64,000 nucleotides of DNA. It comes from Pleurodeles waltl (lineage: Eukaryota > Chordata > Amphibia > Caudata > Salamandridae). Every line of letters begins with the position of its first letter. Position 1 is the stretch's first letter. Positions 1 through 10,808 of this stretch are shown here, one piece after another. Below the pieces are notes generated by a model. That model searched no databases and had not been told where the DNA came from. It saw nothing but the letters and a program-made list of their open reading frames with translations. The stretch lies in NCBI RefSeq assembly GCF_031143425.1, contig NC_090444.1, positions 57,159,533 to 57,223,532 on the forward strand, in the 5' to 3' direction. The position numbers and the translations under genes were made by a program.

Positions 1-2
1 GG

Positions 3-110
3 CCTGCAGTGCTCGTGAGGGTGACTCTTGAAATGCCAAGTGAGGATGGTAGTGTTGAAGAGGAAAGAGCTGACTTGTGGGAAGATCTCATCAACAGCTG
101 CTTTTCATGA
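3..110 (+). pseudogene. Possible C-terminal tail of a Harbinger nuclease
   Basis: An open frame from the window edge ends in TGA at 108-110 and encodes a short acidic tail (SEDGSVEEERADLWEDLINS). Harbinger nucleases in this window end in similar Glu/Asp-rich tails (see 23320 and 46092), and in those copies the tail is followed by a minus-strand Myb/SANT gene, as here at 2160. The catalytic part would lie outside the window. The match is weak; it could be chance. Confidence 0.3.
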
Positions 111-537
111 GTATAAGTATGTCATGTGATAATAGATTAAATTGTATTTGTGAGAATGTATTGCATTCACTGTTTTAGAAACAGCTAGGGAGCTGGCACT
201 CTGCAAACTCTAGTCAAAGGCTACTTGATAATTTTCCTTTTGACACAGCTCCACCTTGATGACGTTGCTTTGTTTGTGTTAGCTTCCCTGCAAAGTAAGT
301 GTTTTTTAAGTTGCTTGCAATGTGATTTGTGTATTGGGTATGATTCCAAGCCTATACTCCTTCTTTTGTCTTTGAAGAGGTACCTTCAACATGACATTCT
401 CATGTAGGCATTTCAGAGTTGTGACATTGGCAGGAATGTGATGCTGGTCATACAGAAGAAGTAGACATGGATTGATCCAGGTAATGTAGGTCACAGAGTT
501 TGGCTGTATGAGACCCGTGCCAAGACAGCTTACACTG
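111..537. other. Unassigned stretch
   Basis: I see no gene, RNA or clear repeat boundary here. Short ORFs on both strands have no recognisable domain. If the tail upstream is a Harbinger nuclease, this is its 3' flank. Confidence 0.4.
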
Positions 538-1262
538 GGCATATTTATACCCCATTTGAACCAAATGTGCATCAAAACTAATTCCATATTTATATTTTGA
601 CGTTAGACATGTCTAACGTCACAATATAGGAGTTTGCACCTTTTTTTAGATGTATGAACCTACCTTGTGTCAATGCGATGCAAGGTAGGTGTTCCCCTCT
701 AAAAAATGGTGACCCCATAGACCCATATTTATCCCCATTCTAAAATGAAGCACAGTGGGAGGAGGGGCTTAATAATGGTGCAAAGCTTGTTTTGTACCAT
801 TATTTAATGCCTGGGTCAGAGCTCGCGTTAAGAGACCTGTGGACCCATTTCCAGGTTAAACACCATGGAATGGGTCCACCCCCAGGAACACCCCACCCCC
901 ACCAGAGGGACACCGGAGGATGGGGGACCCCATCCCAGGTAAGTAGGGTAAGTTCAGGTTAGTATTTTTTTTTTAAGTGCCATTGGGGGCCCAACTTGGG
1001 GCACCCTGCATTGCACAGGGTGCAATGGCCATGCCCAGGGAACACTGGTCCCCTTTGCTGGCCATTGGGGTGGTGGGCATGACTCCTGTCTTTTCTAAGA
1101 CAGAAGTCCTGCAGTATGGATGGTTTTGTATCAGAAAATGACGGTAGATTGGTTAAAGTCATCTTGTTTGACTCTTACCAGCCTAACGTCATTTTTTGGT
1201 GCAAAATCCCCTTCTCCCATACCGCCCCACCCAGCTAACGTCATTTTTTTTTATGTTAGCCC
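538..1262 (+). repeat. Interspersed repeat, GGGCATATTTATAC family, copy 1 (truncated)
   Basis: Starts with GGGCATATTTATAC and runs collinear with two other copies in the window (14541-16305 and 40668-41470): the same palindrome at 599-620 framed by CCATATTTATATTTT and ATATAGGAGTTTG, the same GTGAACCTACCTTGTGTCAAT-like block, the same TGGACCCATTTCC block and a GTGCCATTGGGGGCCC block. The right terminal inverted repeat seen in the 14.5-kb copy is missing. Probably a non-autonomous DNA transposon. Confidence 0.7.
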
Positions 1263-2159
1263 TTGTTAGCCACAGCTTTTGTGTGCTGTGGTGGGCCATT
1301 TGCACCAAGTGTGTCATCATATGCCATTGAAATATGTAATCACTGATTGCAAAAAAAGAAATTTTATCCTCACATTAGCTAAACACTTTTTGCATAGTCG
1401 GTATGTAGTTGTAGATGTGTTTCATCATTGCAGGCCACAGTGCCTGTGCCACAATACTAACATATATGTGCATGTCATACCACCACATGCATGGTAACTG
1501 GATCACGATGGGCCTGTGATCAAGGACTGTTGTACAGCCATCTGTCTGTATCTTGGATTATGTGGTGTTGGATAACTTTGGTGTGGTGTGTGATAAGGCT
1601 CAACCTGGTGACATCACCCACTTCCATGTTTGCCTATTCTATGGGTCAATGTTAGGCAAATCACTTTCCTCTATGGTCTTGGGGAACTTTACCTTGGGAT
1701 ATGCACTATGACCCAGTATGAGTTACACATTTTGGATTCTAAAAGTCCAGACATATGGACAGCTTATGTGCTATACACTGGAATAAAATGTTTCTGTGAG
1801 CAGACACTTGTGCTAATGTGTTGGTGTGTAATGGTCATAATCCTGAGCACGATGCTGTGTACCTGTGACATATCCCTTTTTGCACAAGTAGTGGGTGTCC
1901 TCATCATATGGTTCACATGGTCTTACATCATTTCTATGCAATTAGTGGTAATTAAGCATGCAGAGAATACATTTGTGGTGGGTGAATTTATTACATTCCT
2001 GTTGCAAAACATAATTGTTTCCGGACAAGAACATAAAAGTAAAGTGAAGGAGTTAGTCATGGTGGACAGAATTGTTTGAGTAGATGCCATTGGGAGTATA
2101 AATTCCAGAGTTTTCTTCCCATTAGAACAGGTATATGGTTCAAGATCAGTCAACAAAGT
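1263..2159. other. Unassigned stretch
   Basis: No recognisable gene. A 149-codon frame at 1630-2079 has hydrophobic composition but no motif I recognise and no supporting context. Most likely 3' flank of the broken Harbinger SANT gene that follows on the minus strand. Confidence 0.4.
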
Positions 2160-2992
2160 GAATGTGTGGTACACAAAGGAGGCCCTTTAGGAAGAGGTCA
2201 CTTTCTGTCGGTGATGGGTGTCTTGCTGTCTGCACCTCCTGGATTCTTTGCTGGACATCCCTGCTTGTGTGGGGGAAAGGATCAGCTGCTACAGAGGAAA
2301 GGGTGTCTGGGTCTGGTTGTTCCTCTTGCAGGGCCTCCCTTCAAGTGGCTGACACCGATGTTGATGTAACTGTTGCACCAAAGGAAGGGGTAGAGTGTTG
2401 TATAGCCCTACCCAAGGTGGTGTTGATATCCCTCACAGCCCTATTAGGGAGGCCATTTTAGAATTGTGAGCCTCCCATTGCTCCTGCAAAACCTTATGGA
2501 TATTCTTCCGTAGCCACTTGATTTCCTAGAATTCAGTCAATACGTGGCCTATCACGCCTTGGCACTTCTAATAGATCAGGGATATGGCTGATGGTGTCCT
2601 GTCTGACTGTACCCCACTGTCCCACAGTATTCCTCCCATACACATGATCCCACTGGCCTGTGCCCTTGCCACAGGGTGCCCTCTCCAACTTAGTCCTTGA
2701 CTCTAATTGTCACAAGTGTTGTGCCACAACCCAGGATCCAGAACTGGGGGCACAAGATGGTAGACACTGTGCTAGGTACACAGGTTGGGGGGCGAATGGC
2801 TGTCTGTGAAGTGGAGGCAACCGGGCTGGGAGGTGTTGATGTGAGCACAATGAGACTCAAAGTTGCTGACTGACCAGGTTGCCCAAATGGGTCAGAACTA
2901 TCCTCCGCGTTCAGCCGTCCAGTAGTACTGTCCTCACTGAAGGCTTCATCAAGTGGGATGATGGCAGTCTCCTCTCTGACCTCTGCATGCAC
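2160..2992 (-). pseudogene. Harbinger Myb/SANT-like gene D, exon 2 (broken)
   Basis: Read on the minus strand this is the C-terminal half of a Harbinger Myb/SANT accessory protein. From 2992 down an open frame gives a Ser/Asp-rich linker with SEDSTTGRLNAEDSSD. Further down, frames interrupted by stops give a stretch resembling LQEQWEAHNSKMASLIG, typical of the C-terminal coiled region in such proteins. It resembles the last exons of the SANT-A genes near 28 kb, 46.7 kb and 50.3 kb. Exon 1 carrying the DNA-binding domain is probably at 18124-18484, so the retrovirus at 3010-13243 and a satellite array now lie between the exons. Several stops make it a pseudogene. Confidence 0.5.
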
Positions 2993-3615
2993 AGTGACAG
3001 GTTGACCTGTGTGGTTCTAAAAATTCTGGACCCATGTAATCTGCTTTGCCACAGCAGTACGATTTTAGTATCAAAAGACCGATAATGACTAGTACACTAA
3101 GCATGAGCATTTTCGCTCAATTCCAGCAGCGTTTTCACATCGAAATCGCCATTTTCGTCCTGCACTCGTGGCTCCCATTTTATACACGACAGCCATTTTA
3201 AAAGTTGCCCTCACATAGGCTTATAATACAGTCAGATTTGATTCCAAGGACACGTACACCTTGATTGACTTTTCTCTGACCTGGGCAAGCTGGAACCATT
3301 GCCTCAGGCCAAACCTGTTTGGTCAGTCCCTCTCCCAGTGGCCGAATCAGATAGCATCAAGGCACACCAGGCCAAACTTGCTCACACCTGCACCTGCTCT
3401 TTTCTTCTTCTTACTTTACGAGGGGGAGGTGCCCGTTTTTATTGGGGGTCCACACTTATCTGATGTGAAATTCTAGGCCTTGCCGGGTAATTTATTATGG
3501 GTTGGATGACATGAAATATGAGGTTCCATCATGACACTGTTTTTTCCTTTGTAGTGAAAACATGTGAATGACCAACCAAAATGTCAAGAATGGTTGCCTG
3601 AAGCTTAAAAAACTG

Positions 3616-3622
3616 TATATAA
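3616..3622 (+). promoter_or_regulatory. Probable TATA box of the 5' LTR
   Basis: TATATAA, with the polyadenylation signal about 95 bp downstream, as expected for a retroviral U3/R arrangement. The same sequence is in the 3' LTR. Transcription start not determined. Confidence 0.6.
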
Positions 3623-3713
3623 GGAAACCTGATTTTGCATTGACACACAGTCTCCTGAGAACATACAAGCCGTGCTGTTGTACTTCTAGGACGCCTGTCA
3701 ATTGGTTGCAGCC

Positions 3714-3719
3714 AATAAA
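3714..3719 (+). promoter_or_regulatory. LTR polyadenylation signal AATAAA
   Basis: AATAAA downstream of the TATA box and about 130 bp before the LTR end; conserved in the 3' LTR and in the solo LTR at 14986-15840. Confidence 0.7.
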
Positions 3720-3854
3720 TTCGATCTTTGACTTCACCTAGAAGACTCTGAGTTTCTGTAGTCTGAATCAGGAAAGTACCCGAGGTCTTTGGGTGTACCC
3801 TGGCACCGCTGGGTTACCGGATCATACCGGTTCTGAAAAACCCAGTACCTCAGT

Positions 3855-3872
3855 TGGCGCCCAACGTGGGGC
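3855..3872 (+). promoter_or_regulatory. Primer binding site, tRNA-Lys1,2 type
   Basis: TGGCGCCCAACGTGGGGC begins two bases after the LTR. This is the sequence long known as the primer site complementary to the 3' end of tRNA-Lys1,2. Gammaretroviruses more often use tRNA-Pro, so the primer is unusual for an element with gamma-like pol and env. Confidence 0.9.
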
Positions 3873-4338
3873 GATACCAGCGGTACCGGTCCAAGCCTGA
3901 GGTTCGTGAGGAGCTTCGTGTGAAAATTCTGGAGGAAGGCCACCACTTCATCGACCCCTGCATGTCGACGTGGTCCGAAAGTCTTTGCTGCGAGGTTCCC
4001 CGCTTCCAGACGGCTACGAAGGACTGCTGCCCTGGCTATCGCCCTGATTTGGACCCTTGATTTTTGGTAGAGCGAAATGATAAGACGAGTCTTCTGGTGA
4101 CGTCATTGATATTTTCAGTTAAGTATAAGTGGAGCGTCTCCCAGTCCTTAGTTGGACACTTGGTTTGGTCCTTAGTTGGACACTTGGTTTGGTCCTTAAG
4201 TTGGACATTTGGTTTGGTATCCCTTCGGGATCACTTTGATTTGGAACTTGCAAGTACCAAAGCCGAAGGACTCGTGTATTCACGAGACTATCGTAAACGA
4301 TAATCCTTTGAAGTTTGAAGCTAGACTAGTGAGCGAAG
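3873..4338 (+). other. Retroviral leader between primer site and gag
   Basis: 466 bp of presumed 5' untranslated leader that should hold the packaging signal and splice donor; I cannot place either with confidence. It carries a 24-bp direct repeat in three tandem copies (4144-4217). A 79-codon frame at 4064-4303 runs through the repeat and is probably not coding. Confidence 0.6.
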
Positions 4339-6780
4339 ATGCCTGGTCTTAGCAGACTTGGAAATTTGTTTTGTCTTGGTTGTAAAAGGGACTCCCGGTT
4401 GGAGGACTCATGTCCGGTTCCTCCGATTGGAACTCCAACTTATGAACTATATGTGAAGCACGGAGTAGGCCCCATCACATATAATGAAGTATGGATCCGT
4501 TACACCAGAAAAGATGGTGTTTTAAAATGGCCCCAAAATGGTAGCTTTGACACAGAAATCTTAGATAACCTCGAAGTTAGACTTTTTAAGAAGAAAGCCC
4601 GGCCGGCAATGTTTGATTCTTTCCGCTTATGGCGTAAAGAAGCCAAGCAAAAGGAAATTAAATTAGCTAAGAAAAATAAGAGAGAAAAAGGTATTTCGAT
4701 TATGCAAGCTGCTATACAGTTTAAAGATAACGAAGCAGAACAGTTGAATGGGCAGTTGCATAGGCGACATAAAATGACAGTAGATAAATGCTATCCAGTT
4801 TTGTCGCCTCTTCAGCAAGATGCAGCAAAAGACTCTGAAAAAGATCCCCTAATGTCGCATTTGCTAAGTTCGCCACCACCCTATGCGCAGAATGCAACGG
4901 CACCTCTGCAACCTCTAGTTGCACAACCAGTGGTTGCATTGCCTCCTGCTCCTCCCCAGCACCCACCAGCTATTCTTCAGTTGGTTCCTATTCCTCCGGT
5001 GCAGCCTTCTCAAGGGCCACCGGCTTTGACATCTGCTCTGCCTTTACTTCCTACAACTTTGACTACTATAGCGACTACCACTCCTGGTATTGTTTCTGAT
5101 ACTGCTTCTGTCTCTGCCTTGTCTCATTCTGTTTTTCCTCCTGTTCATTTGTCAACCTCTCCCTCTATCCGTCAGAGAATGACAAACACTGTGACTAGTC
5201 TTTTATCCCCTCTCTTTGGGTCATTAGCTACGACCCCAGTTACAGAGCGTAAGCAATTGCGTAGCCAATTGCCTGATGGTATGGAGAAAGAGACACTGAA
5301 TTATTTGGCGCATAAATGGGTTACTGAACCAGCGAGATATGAACTAGAGTCTGTTATGGATGTCTTCCATCAGTGGGAAGAACCGAAACAGAGATACGTT
5401 TTTGAGAAAATGTGTACTTTTCTTTCTGAGGATTTAGAGGAAAATGGTTTGGAGCCCAATCCGCCTAAGTTGTGTCGTGTACGGTTTGATTTTTCGACAG
5501 GTTTGATTGTGGGTTCAGATGTCGAGAAAGCAGTTGCGACGTTATTGTCGTTTAGGACTGAAGGAGTTTCCAGGTTATTGTTTAAATATGATTCTTCTGC
5601 TAAAAAGAAAGGGAAACAGTACCCCATGAGAGAAGTTCCCCCACAGTGGAGGGAAGGGGACCCAAATGCTAATCCACCTGTCCTGCCTCACTTCCAGCGT
5701 GTATGGGTACACGTTCCATGGAAGCGAGCTGAAGTTTTAGCCCTTAAGCAGACATTGCCTGATCCCCGTAAGAACCCTACAGGGTATTACAAGGAATTGT
5801 CACAGACTGCGCGGTCTTGCATTATGAATTTAGCGGACATAGACATGTTGTTTGGGAATGTTGTTCCACAGCCTTTATGGGGAAAGATTCGCCATGCAGA
5901 CCATGCTCAAGAATTAGGTGACACATGGGCTAATATTGCTGCTGCAGATGCCCGACAAATTGGTGGTGCTAAACCTGAGCCTTTAGTGACAGAACTTCCT
6001 GGTAGAATTATTGGTCACATGAAAACTATAATGCCTGCGATGCGTGTAAACTGGGATAAATTGTCTGCATGTAAGCAAAAGAAAGAAGAAACAGTATCAG
6101 ATTTCTTCACCAGGTTTGAAGAAACGTTTGTGGACCACAGTGGTCAAGATATGAGCACGGAAGGTGGTCAACGTTTGTTCGTCGATACCTTTGTGCATAA
6201 TCTGCTTCCTGAGTTGTGTAAAAAGTTAAAAGATTCAGAAAGTTCTTGGGCAGTTTCCTCTTCAGCGCAGATATTGGCTACTGCACAGTACTACGAAAAT
6301 AGAGATAAAGATGAGAGAGATAGAATAGAGAAGAAAACAAAAGATTTGAAAACGAAGGTTCTGTTACAACAAGCGTACCCGCCACATGGTAGTCAGAATA
6401 GTGGTGTACAGAACAACTATCAGAATAACTATCAGCCCCACCCGTTTCAGAGAAACTCGCAAAGAGCCGAGTATGCTCAACCACGTATCCCAGTAGGTCC
6501 CAATCAGTGTTCATATTGCAAGGAAGAGGGTCATTTCAAGTATAGTTGTCCTGCTTTGCTGCAGCGCGCAAATGGTACTTCCGGTTTAAGAGGTCGAGGT
6601 GTTCCACAAGCACCTAGAGGAAGAGGACGTGGATATGTTCCCCAGAACGCGCGCCCATTCCTCCCTCAAAACTCAATGAACAGATTTGATCAACAGGTTA
6701 ATGCATCCGGTAGGACGGCTCAGTACTATACTGATGATTACTATACAGAGGGTGAGCATTTGGACAGTAATGATTGCTAG
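4339..6780 (+). CDS. gag: Retroviral Gag polyprotein
   Basis: Full-length 813-codon frame ending at TAG 6778-6780. The N-terminus is Met-Pro-Gly, so the usual Gly-2 myristoylation site is absent. A PPPY late-domain motif sits at residues 179-182 and opens a Pro-rich linker to about residue 290. The capsid region (about 330-640) holds a stretch like LPDPRKNPTGYYKEL, reminiscent of gamma/epsilon p30, and a segment VSDFFTRFEETF near residue 590. The nucleocapsid has one CX2CX4HX4C zinc knuckle (Cys724, Cys727, His732, Cys737) followed by Arg/Gly-rich sequence. Gag builds the immature particle and packages RNA. The frame is uninterrupted; the pro frame continues beyond the single stop. Confidence 0.9.
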   Translation: MPGLSRLGNLFCLGCKRDSRLEDSCPVPPIGTPTYELYVKHGVGPITYNEVWIRYTRKDGVLKWPQNGSFDTEILDNLEVRLFKKKARPAMFDSFRLWRKEAKQKEIKLAKKNKREKGISIMQAAIQFKDNEAEQLNGQLHRRHKMTVDKCYPVLSPLQQDAAKDSEKDPLMSHLLSSPPPYAQNATAPLQPLVAQPVVALPPAPPQHPPAILQLVPIPPVQPSQGPPALTSALPLLPTTLTTIATTTPGIVSDTASVSALSHSVFPPVHLSTSPSIRQRMTNTVTSLLSPLFGSLATTPVTERKQLRSQLPDGMEKETLNYLAHKWVTEPARYELESVMDVFHQWEEPKQRYVFEKMCTFLSEDLEENGLEPNPPKLCRVRFDFSTGLIVGSDVEKAVATLLSFRTEGVSRLLFKYDSSAKKKGKQYPMREVPPQWREGDPNANPPVLPHFQRVWVHVPWKRAEVLALKQTLPDPRKNPTGYYKELSQTARSCIMNLADIDMLFGNVVPQPLWGKIRHADHAQELGDTWANIAAADARQIGGAKPEPLVTELPGRIIGHMKTIMPAMRVNWDKLSACKQKKEETVSDFFTRFEETFVDHSGQDMSTEGGQRLFVDTFVHNLLPELCKKLKDSESSWAVSSSAQILATAQYYENRDKDERDRIEKKTKDLKTKVLLQQAYPPHGSQNSGVQNNYQNNYQPHPFQRNSQRAEYAQPRIPVGPNQCSYCKEEGHFKYSCPALLQRANGTSGLRGRGVPQAPRGRGRGYVPQNARPFLPQNSMNRFDQQVNASGRTAQYYTDDYYTEGEHLDSNDC

Positions 6781-7992
6781 GACAGCCATAGACAAAGAGA
6801 GGGAGTTGTTTCAGTTCCAGTAGATCAGAGTGGGCCTTATGTTGAGGTGATTGCATCAGGTGTGTCAGAACCTTTTCTGTTGGATACTGGTGCTACCAAG
6901 AGTTCTATTATGCACTCAAAACTCCCTGGCGCACCTTTGTCTGGCGAAACAAATGTATCAGTAGGGTTTTCCGGCGCCCCAGTTAGAAATCCGATTTCTA
7001 ACCCTATATCTCTTTCTGTTGGACCTTGTAAATTTGAAACACCCCTTATTTTGACGACAGGTTGTGGCGAGAACTTGTTAGGATTAGATCTGTTAAAGAG
7101 ATTGTATGCGACATTGTATTGCTCTCCTTCTGGAGTGCAACTCACATTGGGTAAGAAAGTGGTTTCACCAATGTATTTGTCAAAGGACAGATTTCCACCA
7201 GAATTTTCATCTCTTCCTAATACTCTTTGGGCTACTGGACCTAATGATGTAGGTCTTTTGGAAATTCAGCCATATGTGATAACATTAAAAGCCAATGTTA
7301 AAATGCCACGTATTCCCCAATACAAGATCTCTAGTGAAGGGGAAAAAGCGTTGATGGCAATTATTCGTGATCTGATTGAGAAGGATGTAATTGAAGAGAC
7401 AAGAGGCAACGTTTGCAATAGTCCTGTTTTGCCTGTCTTGAAGCACACTGACCCTACTCAGCCACCTGTTTATAGGTTTGTAATTGATCTTAGAGAGGTG
7501 AACAAAATAGTTGTGCCACAGTTTCCAGTCGTCCCCGATATCACTGCATTGTTGACAATGATTCCGGCTTCAGCCACTTGGTTCTCAGTAATAGACCTGA
7601 AGAATGCTTTCTTCAGCATCCCTATTGCAGAAGAGAGCAGGGACATTTTTGGCTTCAATTTGGGAGGACGAAGCTTCAGATTTAAGAGAGCTCCTCAAGG
7701 CTATTGTGAAAGTCCATCCATCTATAGTCAGGCTTTGAAAGCACAACTTGACACTCTTATGTTACCTGATGGCGCCACTCTCATTCAATATGTCGATGAT
7801 TTGCTAGTTGCCGCAGATACTAAGGAGATCTGCAAAGAAGCAACATTGTCATTATTGCGTCATTTGTCTGATTTACACCACAAAGTGTCCCTTTCAAAGT
7901 TACAGTATTGTCAAAAAGAAGTGACCTATTTAGGTCATCTCTTTTCGAAGGAGGGAAGGCAACAGAGAGAATCAGAGCTGTTGCAGCAATGA
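6781..7992 (+). pseudogene. pol: Retroviral protease and reverse transcriptase (5' part of pol)
   Basis: This frame is the same as gag and directly follows the gag TAG, so pro-pol would be made by stop-codon readthrough as in gammaretroviruses. The aspartic protease motif LDTGA is at 6880-6894. The reverse transcriptase palm follows, with VIDLREVNK near 7483, FSVIDLKNAFFSIPI near 7582, and the catalytic YVDD box at 7789-7800. The first in-frame ATG is 6847, but no separate start is needed. The frame stops at 7990-7992 just after YLGH; the rest of pol continues in another frame from about 7950, so a frameshifting lesion lies near 7950-7980. Confidence 0.85.
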
Positions 7993-8819
7993 GTGTGCCA
8001 AGAACACAAAGAGAAGTGCATGCTTTCTTGGGTATTACATCATATTGCAGACAATGGATACCTAATTTTTCGTTAATAGCCAAACCCTTGGTGGCATTAA
8101 CTTGTAAAGATATACCGAATCCCGTCCCATGGTCTGAAGATTGTCAGAAAAGTTTTGTCGAATTACGTGATGCATTATGTTCAGCTCCTGTGTTGGGTAC
8201 CCCCAACTACAGCAAGCCTTTTACATTGTATGTCCATGAGAAAGAAGGTTGTGCGTTAGCAGATTTGACACAACAGTTTGGAGACAGGGAGCGTCCATGC
8301 GCCTATTTCTCTTCAACCTTAGACCCAGTAGCTAAGGCACTACCGAGCTGCTTAAGAGCGGCAGCGGCAGCTGCTGTTTCTATCCGACAGTCTGCTGGTT
8401 TAGTGATGAATAACACATTAGTCGTAATGGTTCCACATGCATTGGACACGTTGTTAAACAGAACCAAGACACAGCATTTAACTAGTGCTCGATTGTCAGG
8501 TTACGAGTTGACATTGTTAGCAAGCCATGTACATATAAAAAGATGCACTACACTTAACCCAGCTACGTTATTGCCAATTGTGATGGAGTTAGATACTTCT
8601 GAACAACATGATTGTCTCCGTAGAACAGAAGAGAAAACGAAAGGGAGAATAGACCTTCTGGACACTCCCATTGCAAAGAGTGATGGTACTTTGTGGGTGG
8701 ATGGTTCATGCTTTAAGCTCCCGAATGGTGACACGACTGCGGCGTATGCTGTGACAACTTTGTGTACGATTGTTGAAGCTGCACGTATCCCACATAATTC
8801 AGCCCAAGCAGCTGAATAA
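7950..8819 (+). pseudogene. pol: pol continued: RT connection and start of RNase H
   Basis: Continues pol in a shifted frame (open 7908-8819). The thumb/connection hallmark FLGITSYCRQWIPNFS lies near 8020-8070. The RNase H domain starts with the LWVDGSCF motif near 8690, carrying the first catalytic Asp, and reaches AQAAE near 8814, carrying the catalytic Glu. A stop follows immediately at 8817-8819, and the rest of RNase H is in yet another frame, so a small indel lies at about 8816-8820. RNase H normally degrades the RNA strand during reverse transcription; this copy could not make the enzyme in one piece. Confidence 0.8.
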
Positions 8820-8820
8820 T

Positions 8821-10561
8821 AGCCCTAACAAGAGCATGTACAGTATCAAAAGGAATGAAAGTGACTATCTATACCGATAGCCAATATGCGTTTGGTGTGG
8901 CCCATAGTTTTGGGCGTTTGTGGAAGGAACGTGGGTTCCTGACCTCGCATGGAACTAAAATACAGCATGGTCAGTTGGTAAATGAGCTCCTTGATTCACT
9001 TACTTTACCGTTGCAAGTTGCGATTGTGAAGTGTAGCGCACATAAAAAGGTGACTGATGATGTTGGTCGTGGGAATGCATTTGCTGACGAGGTCGCAAAA
9101 GAAACGGCAAGGAATGTGATGAGCCGAATGTATGTCGCGAGCCCTGCAAGATGGATTGGTGATGTTGGAATGTGTGAAGACACGATAGAAAGCGTGAAAT
9201 CGATTCAAGCTGAAGCCACAGAGAGAGAATTGAGTGTGTGGAGAGAAAGTACGGGTAAATTGGATGCGAATGGTTGTTGGGTCGAGTTGTCAGAACATCA
9301 GAGATGGTTGCTACCCGATTCGTATGTGCTTGCAGTAGTTACAATGGCTCATGGAATGGCTCACATCAGTGTGAAAGGAATTTGTAAGTTGTTGGCCCCA
9401 GTATGGCAAAATGCAGAAATTCCCAAGTGCGCAGAAAATGTAGTTAAAAATTGCATGGTATGCCTGAAACACAACCCTGGTAGAGGAACCCCAACTCCAG
9501 CTGGTCATTTTGCACCTCCTACGTATCCGTTTGAGGTTTTGCAGCTAGATTTCATCCACATGGAGAGGTGCAACAACTTAAAATATGTACTCGTTGTTGT
9601 TTGTGCCTTTTCAAGATGGGTGGAAGCCTATCCCCTAAAAGACAATACTGCGCTATCCACAGCCAAAGCCCTTGTGAAAGAGTTCTTCCCTAGGTTCGGA
9701 ATGCCGAGAATGATCTGGAGTGACAATGGAAGTGAATTTGTGGGTCAAGTGATGAAGAAAGTATGCGAAGGGCTAGGCATCAACCAAAAGTTTCACGCTG
9801 CAAATCACCCCCAATCAGCTGGATTAGTGGAGTGCTATAACGGCACTCTAAAGCTAAAATTGGCCAAGATACAAGCGAGCTCTGGTCTCAAATGGCCTGA
9901 CGCTCTACCCTTAGCACTCCTATCAACCAGAATGACTGTGCATTCACGAGTGAAACTTAGTCCTTACGAAATAGTCTTTGGCCGCCCGGCCAATATATGG
10001 GGAGTGCCTAGGCCCAAGAAATTCAGCGAGATAGAGCATCCTGTCTTGCTTGACTATCTGTATGAATTGACGGCTAAATTGCGTGTCTTACATCAACAGG
10101 TCCACGACACCTTGCCTCGGGTCTCTGAATCTCCAGGTCATCCCATTGAGCCTGGATCCTGGGTTTTAATAAAGAACTTTCAGCGAACCAAAAACGAGCA
10201 GCCCAGGTGGACCGGACCGCACCTGGTTCTTCTCTCCATAAGATCAGCTGTTCGAGTAGAAGGGAAGAAACACTGGATCCATGGGACCCATTGCAAAAGG
10301 GTACCCCTACCTCTGACATGTGACCGGTGGGTCCAGGAAGGTATCGCCGACTCAGAGACTGAAACCGTGCCACGTTTTTTGCCTTTCAGCGATGCACGAA
10401 TAAAAGGAACACTCACTGAGAAAGAAAGTGATGACATTTTACAATCAGCAGTATCACCGTCAGTCCGATTGGACACTACAGAACCTGAACTCCTTTTTCA
10501 GGACCACACGATACCTGGGACTAACCGTTATAATCTACGACCAAGAATAAAGGACAAATAA
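8821..10561 (+). pseudogene. pol: pol continued: end of RNase H and integrase
   Basis: Open frame to TAA 10559-10561. It begins with the remaining RNase H motif YTDSQYAF near 8870. Integrase follows: an HHCC zinc-binding region (HGMAH near 9349 and CAENVVKNCMVC near 9430-9465), then a DD35E core with Asp at 9548-9550 (LQLDFIH), Asp at 9722-9724 (WSDNGSEF) and Glu at 9830-9832 (SAGLVECYNG). A GPY/F-like C-terminal region (RWTGPHLVLL near 10206) supports the class I assignment. Integrase inserts viral DNA into the host genome. This part is intact; only its link to upstream pol is broken. Confidence 0.85.
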
Positions 10562-10808
10562 AACAGTTTACTTTTCTTCTCTTTAACAAAGTTCTCCAAT
10601 ATGGAAAATTATTTTTGAATGACTTTTTGCTTTTTGTATTTTTTGAACCTCCATCCGGGTTCAGCTGTAGGATCGTGGCTGAAAAGACTTAGGGGGGTAG
10701 CCTGTGGACACAAGGTCTACAGGTCTGGTTTGTTCTAGGGCGGCCTGGAACATTCAGAACACTCCTAAGTGAAGTAAACCAACCGCCACGAGCGGCAACG
10801 GTTAGAGG
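10562..10808 (+). other. Spacer between pol and env with a possible splice acceptor
   Basis: Pol and env do not overlap here, unlike many gammaretroviruses. A T-rich tract from about 10622 leads to CAG ending at 10664, a plausible acceptor for env mRNA. No other coding signal is evident. Confidence 0.4.

Larger units (their letters stand above)
3010..3852 (+). repeat. 5' LTR of the endogenous retrovirus
   Basis: 843 bp, TGTGGTTC...CCTCA, nearly identical to the 3' LTR at 12367-13243. Compared with that LTR it lacks 33 bp after position 3373 (the segment present at about 12732-12764) and has about six point differences. A TATA box lies at 3616-3622 and AATAAA at 3714-3719, placing U3, R and U5 in the usual order. 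Confidence 0.95.

Noticed and set aside
1630..2079. 149-codon hydrophobic frame
   Set aside because: No motif, no conserved context and no matching frame in the comparable parts of other Harbinger copies.
3855..3872. A tRNA-Lys gene
   Set aside because: Only the 18 bases complementary to the tRNA 3' end are present; it is a retroviral primer binding site.
4064..4303. Possible alternative leader protein (glyco-Gag-like) upstream of gag
   Set aside because: The frame runs through a 24-bp tandem repeat, does not join gag in frame and has no recognisable signal peptide.
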